Assembly: GCA_006383075.2 (NCBI GenBank)
Contig: SMNH02000009.1
Coordinates: 91,143-155,142 of the forward strand
Length of the DNA stretch: 64,000 bases
Origin: Kordia sp. TARA_039_SRF
Lineage (GTDB): Bacteria > Bacteroidota > Bacteroidia > Flavobacteriales > Flavobacteriaceae
Direction of reading: 5' to 3'
Positions 62,863-64,000 of the stretch are shown here, in pieces. The translations under genes and the position numbers were made by a program. Every line of letters starts with the position of its first letter. Positions within the stretch are counted from its first letter, which is position 1. A model generated the notes under the pieces. It had not been told where the DNA came from. It did not search any database and saw only the letters and a program-made list of their open reading frames with translations.

Positions 62863-64000
62863 ATGAATATATTCAAAGGTTGCCGTGTAAAATTTGCATG
62901 GTGCCCTCCAAAAAAATACAGTTGGTTAATCATTCTGTGTTTGTTAGTTCTCAATGTAGCAAAAGCACAAACTACCATCGCTCGTCAACAATTTAATAAT
63001 GGAAGTGCTACAGGGCAAATTACGGTAGCCGCACAATATTCTTCAACCAGCGTTACAACACATCAAGGTACAGACGACTGGGACTACACAGCTACTTCTA
63101 CAAATGGTGTCATACGCATTGTAAACAGTTCTGTAACGACACCAGCCTCGAACGATTATTGCATGGAGTTTAAAAACTACTGGGACAATCAGCCAAACAT
63201 CGTCATGGCAGACCAAGATATAAGTCTGTACAACAACGTAAGTTTTTCTATTGCATACCATTCTCTTGGCGAACCTGATAATAATGAAGATTTATGGCTA
63301 GATTATTCCTATTATGAATCAGGCGTTTGGGTAGATGCGTCAGTAAAACTTATTGATGGGGTCAATAATACTTCTGATGCGTTAGCGTTTGGCGTTGGCG
63401 GAACATACGCAAATCCATTTGTCGTAGCTATTCCAGATGCCGCAACAAATTTTAGAGCAACCATTCGCGCTACATTTCAAAATGCATCAGGCGGAAATGA
63501 TAATTACTACATTGATGACATCATTCTGCAAGGAAATTTATCCATTACACCACCACAAGCAAATTGCAACGATATTACGATAACTTTAGATGCGTTTGAC
63601 AATGCTACCATCACGGCAGCCGATATTGACAATGGTTCTACGGTAGACTCAGGAATGCCTATACTTTCCATTGACCAATCAACCTTTTCTTGCGATGATA
63701 TTGGCGCAAATACAGTAACGTTAACCGTAGAAGATTCGTATGGATTTATGGATACCTGTACAGCAACGGTGACCGTAAATCCGTATTCAGGCGTTTTAGT
63801 TGCGCCAACGTTGCCAAATGTTACGGCATATTGCGATTACACTGCCTCAGCACAAACCATTTCCTACCAATGTAGAACCATAACACCAACAACGAGTGAT
63901 GCCATAAGTTTTACAGCACCGGGAAGTTACACAATCAACTGGTTATACTATGATAGCGTTACAGGAAACAGTGCCACTGCGGTAGAAAATATTACCATCA
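62863..64000 (+). CDS. large secreted Ig/HYR-like adhesin (partial, runs off the right edge)
   Basis: Open frame of 379 codons with no stop before the window ends. After a basic start (MNIFKGCRVKFAWCPPKKYS), the signal helix WLIILCLLVLNVAKA ends in a likely cleavage site before QTT. The first domain (about 37-228) is a beta-rich, lectin-like segment containing DDWDYTATSTNGVIRIVNSS and ending YYIDDIILQGNL. It is followed by a repeat unit CNDITITLDAFDNATITAAD with DNGSTVDSG and NTVTLTVEDSYG, the Ig/HYR-like unit common in Flavobacteriia surface adhesins. A T9SS sorting domain is expected beyond the edge but cannot be seen. Confidence 0.8.
   Translation, partial: MNIFKGCRVKFAWCPPKKYSWLIILCLLVLNVAKAQTTIARQQFNNGSATGQITVAAQYSSTSVTTHQGTDDWDYTATSTNGVIRIVNSSVTTPASNDYCMEFKNYWDNQPNIVMADQDISLYNNVSFSIAYHSLGEPDNNEDLWLDYSYYESGVWVDASVKLIDGVNNTSDALAFGVGGTYANPFVVAIPDAATNFRATIRATFQNASGGNDNYYIDDIILQGNLSITPPQANCNDITITLDAFDNATITAADIDNGSTVDSGMPILSIDQSTFSCDDIGANTVTLTVEDSYGFMDTCTATVTVNPYSGVLVAPTLPNVTAYCDYTASAQTISYQCRTITPTTSDAISFTAPGSYTINWLYYDSVTGNSATAVENITI

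Noticed and set aside
62784..63261. Short minus-strand open frames at the right edge
   Set aside because: Antisense to the leader and start of the secreted protein that begins at 62863, which has a clear signal peptide.
1..64000. tRNA, rRNA, CRISPR arrays, transposase genes or prophage genes
   Set aside because: None was recognised on either strand; apart from the cysQ scar and the palindromic repeat there is no mobile-element sign.

Overview
The window is AT-rich DNA from a member of the Flavobacteriaceae (Bacteroidota); the general look recalls marine genera such as Kordia, but the genus is a guess. Supporting signs are a type IX secretion (T9SS) C-terminal sorting domain, family-restricted proteins (DUF4837, DUF4254, DUF5687, DUF6341, DUF6427, DUF6909), weak Shine-Dalgarno signals, and TAnnTTTG -7 promoter boxes ahead of several genes. 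Two genes run off the edges: holB on the left and a large secreted protein on the right.

Layout. 1-9 kb holds housekeeping genes: holB (partial), pgk, an MltD-like lytic transglycosylase, a DUF4837 lipoprotein, tex, three small minus-strand genes including tatA, and one decayed gene fragment. 9.1-13.3 kb is a tight run of an M23 peptidase, a GH3-family acyl-adenylating enzyme and DUF6909, leading directly into a polysaccharide locus. 13.3-49 kb is one nearly continuous plus-strand surface-polysaccharide cluster: wzz, dTDP-rhamnose genes rfbBACD, cysQ, an MBOAT/SGNH O-acylation pair, UDP-GalNAcA genes (wbpP/tviB type), UDP-ManNAcA genes (wecB, wecC), a lipoprotein, polymerase, ligase, beta-propeller and flippase genes, glycosyltransferases, an acetyltransferase, a fused dehydrogenase with a heparinase II/III-like protein, a UDP-bacillosamine set (pglF/E/D plus a PglC-like transferase), UDP-xylose genes (ugd, uxs), a second priming transferase and a GT2. 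49-51.4 kb holds purD, DUF6341 and DUF6427. 51.7-56.8 kb is a 1707-residue T9SS protein with ten SdrD-B-like repeats. 57-62.4 kb holds DUF4254 with GT9, a 2Fe-2S flavoprotein reductase, and a DUF5687 permease with its ABC ATPase. An Ig/HYR-like secreted protein starts at 62.86 kb.

How it works together. The cluster can supply dTDP-L-rhamnose, UDP-GalNAcA, UDP-ManNAcA, UDP-N,N'-diacetylbacillosamine, UDP-GlcA and UDP-xylose. Two different phosphoglycosyl transferases could start lipid-linked glycans. A Wzx flippase, two polymerase-like proteins, a WaaL-like ligase and Wzz fit a Wzx/Wzy-dependent pathway. No Wza-type export porin or Wzc kinase lies in the window.

Most notable observations. (i) The C-terminal ~120 residues of the SGNH protein resemble the whole mature part of a separate lipoprotein 5 kb downstream, suggesting an unnamed domain tied to polysaccharide acylation. 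(ii) A second, decayed copy of the cysQ 3' end lies just after the MBOAT/SGNH pair, marking that pair as an inserted or exchanged cassette. (iii) DUF6909 ends in motifs like those of nucleoside phosphorylases. (iv) An exported WD40-like propeller sits between the ligase and flippase genes.
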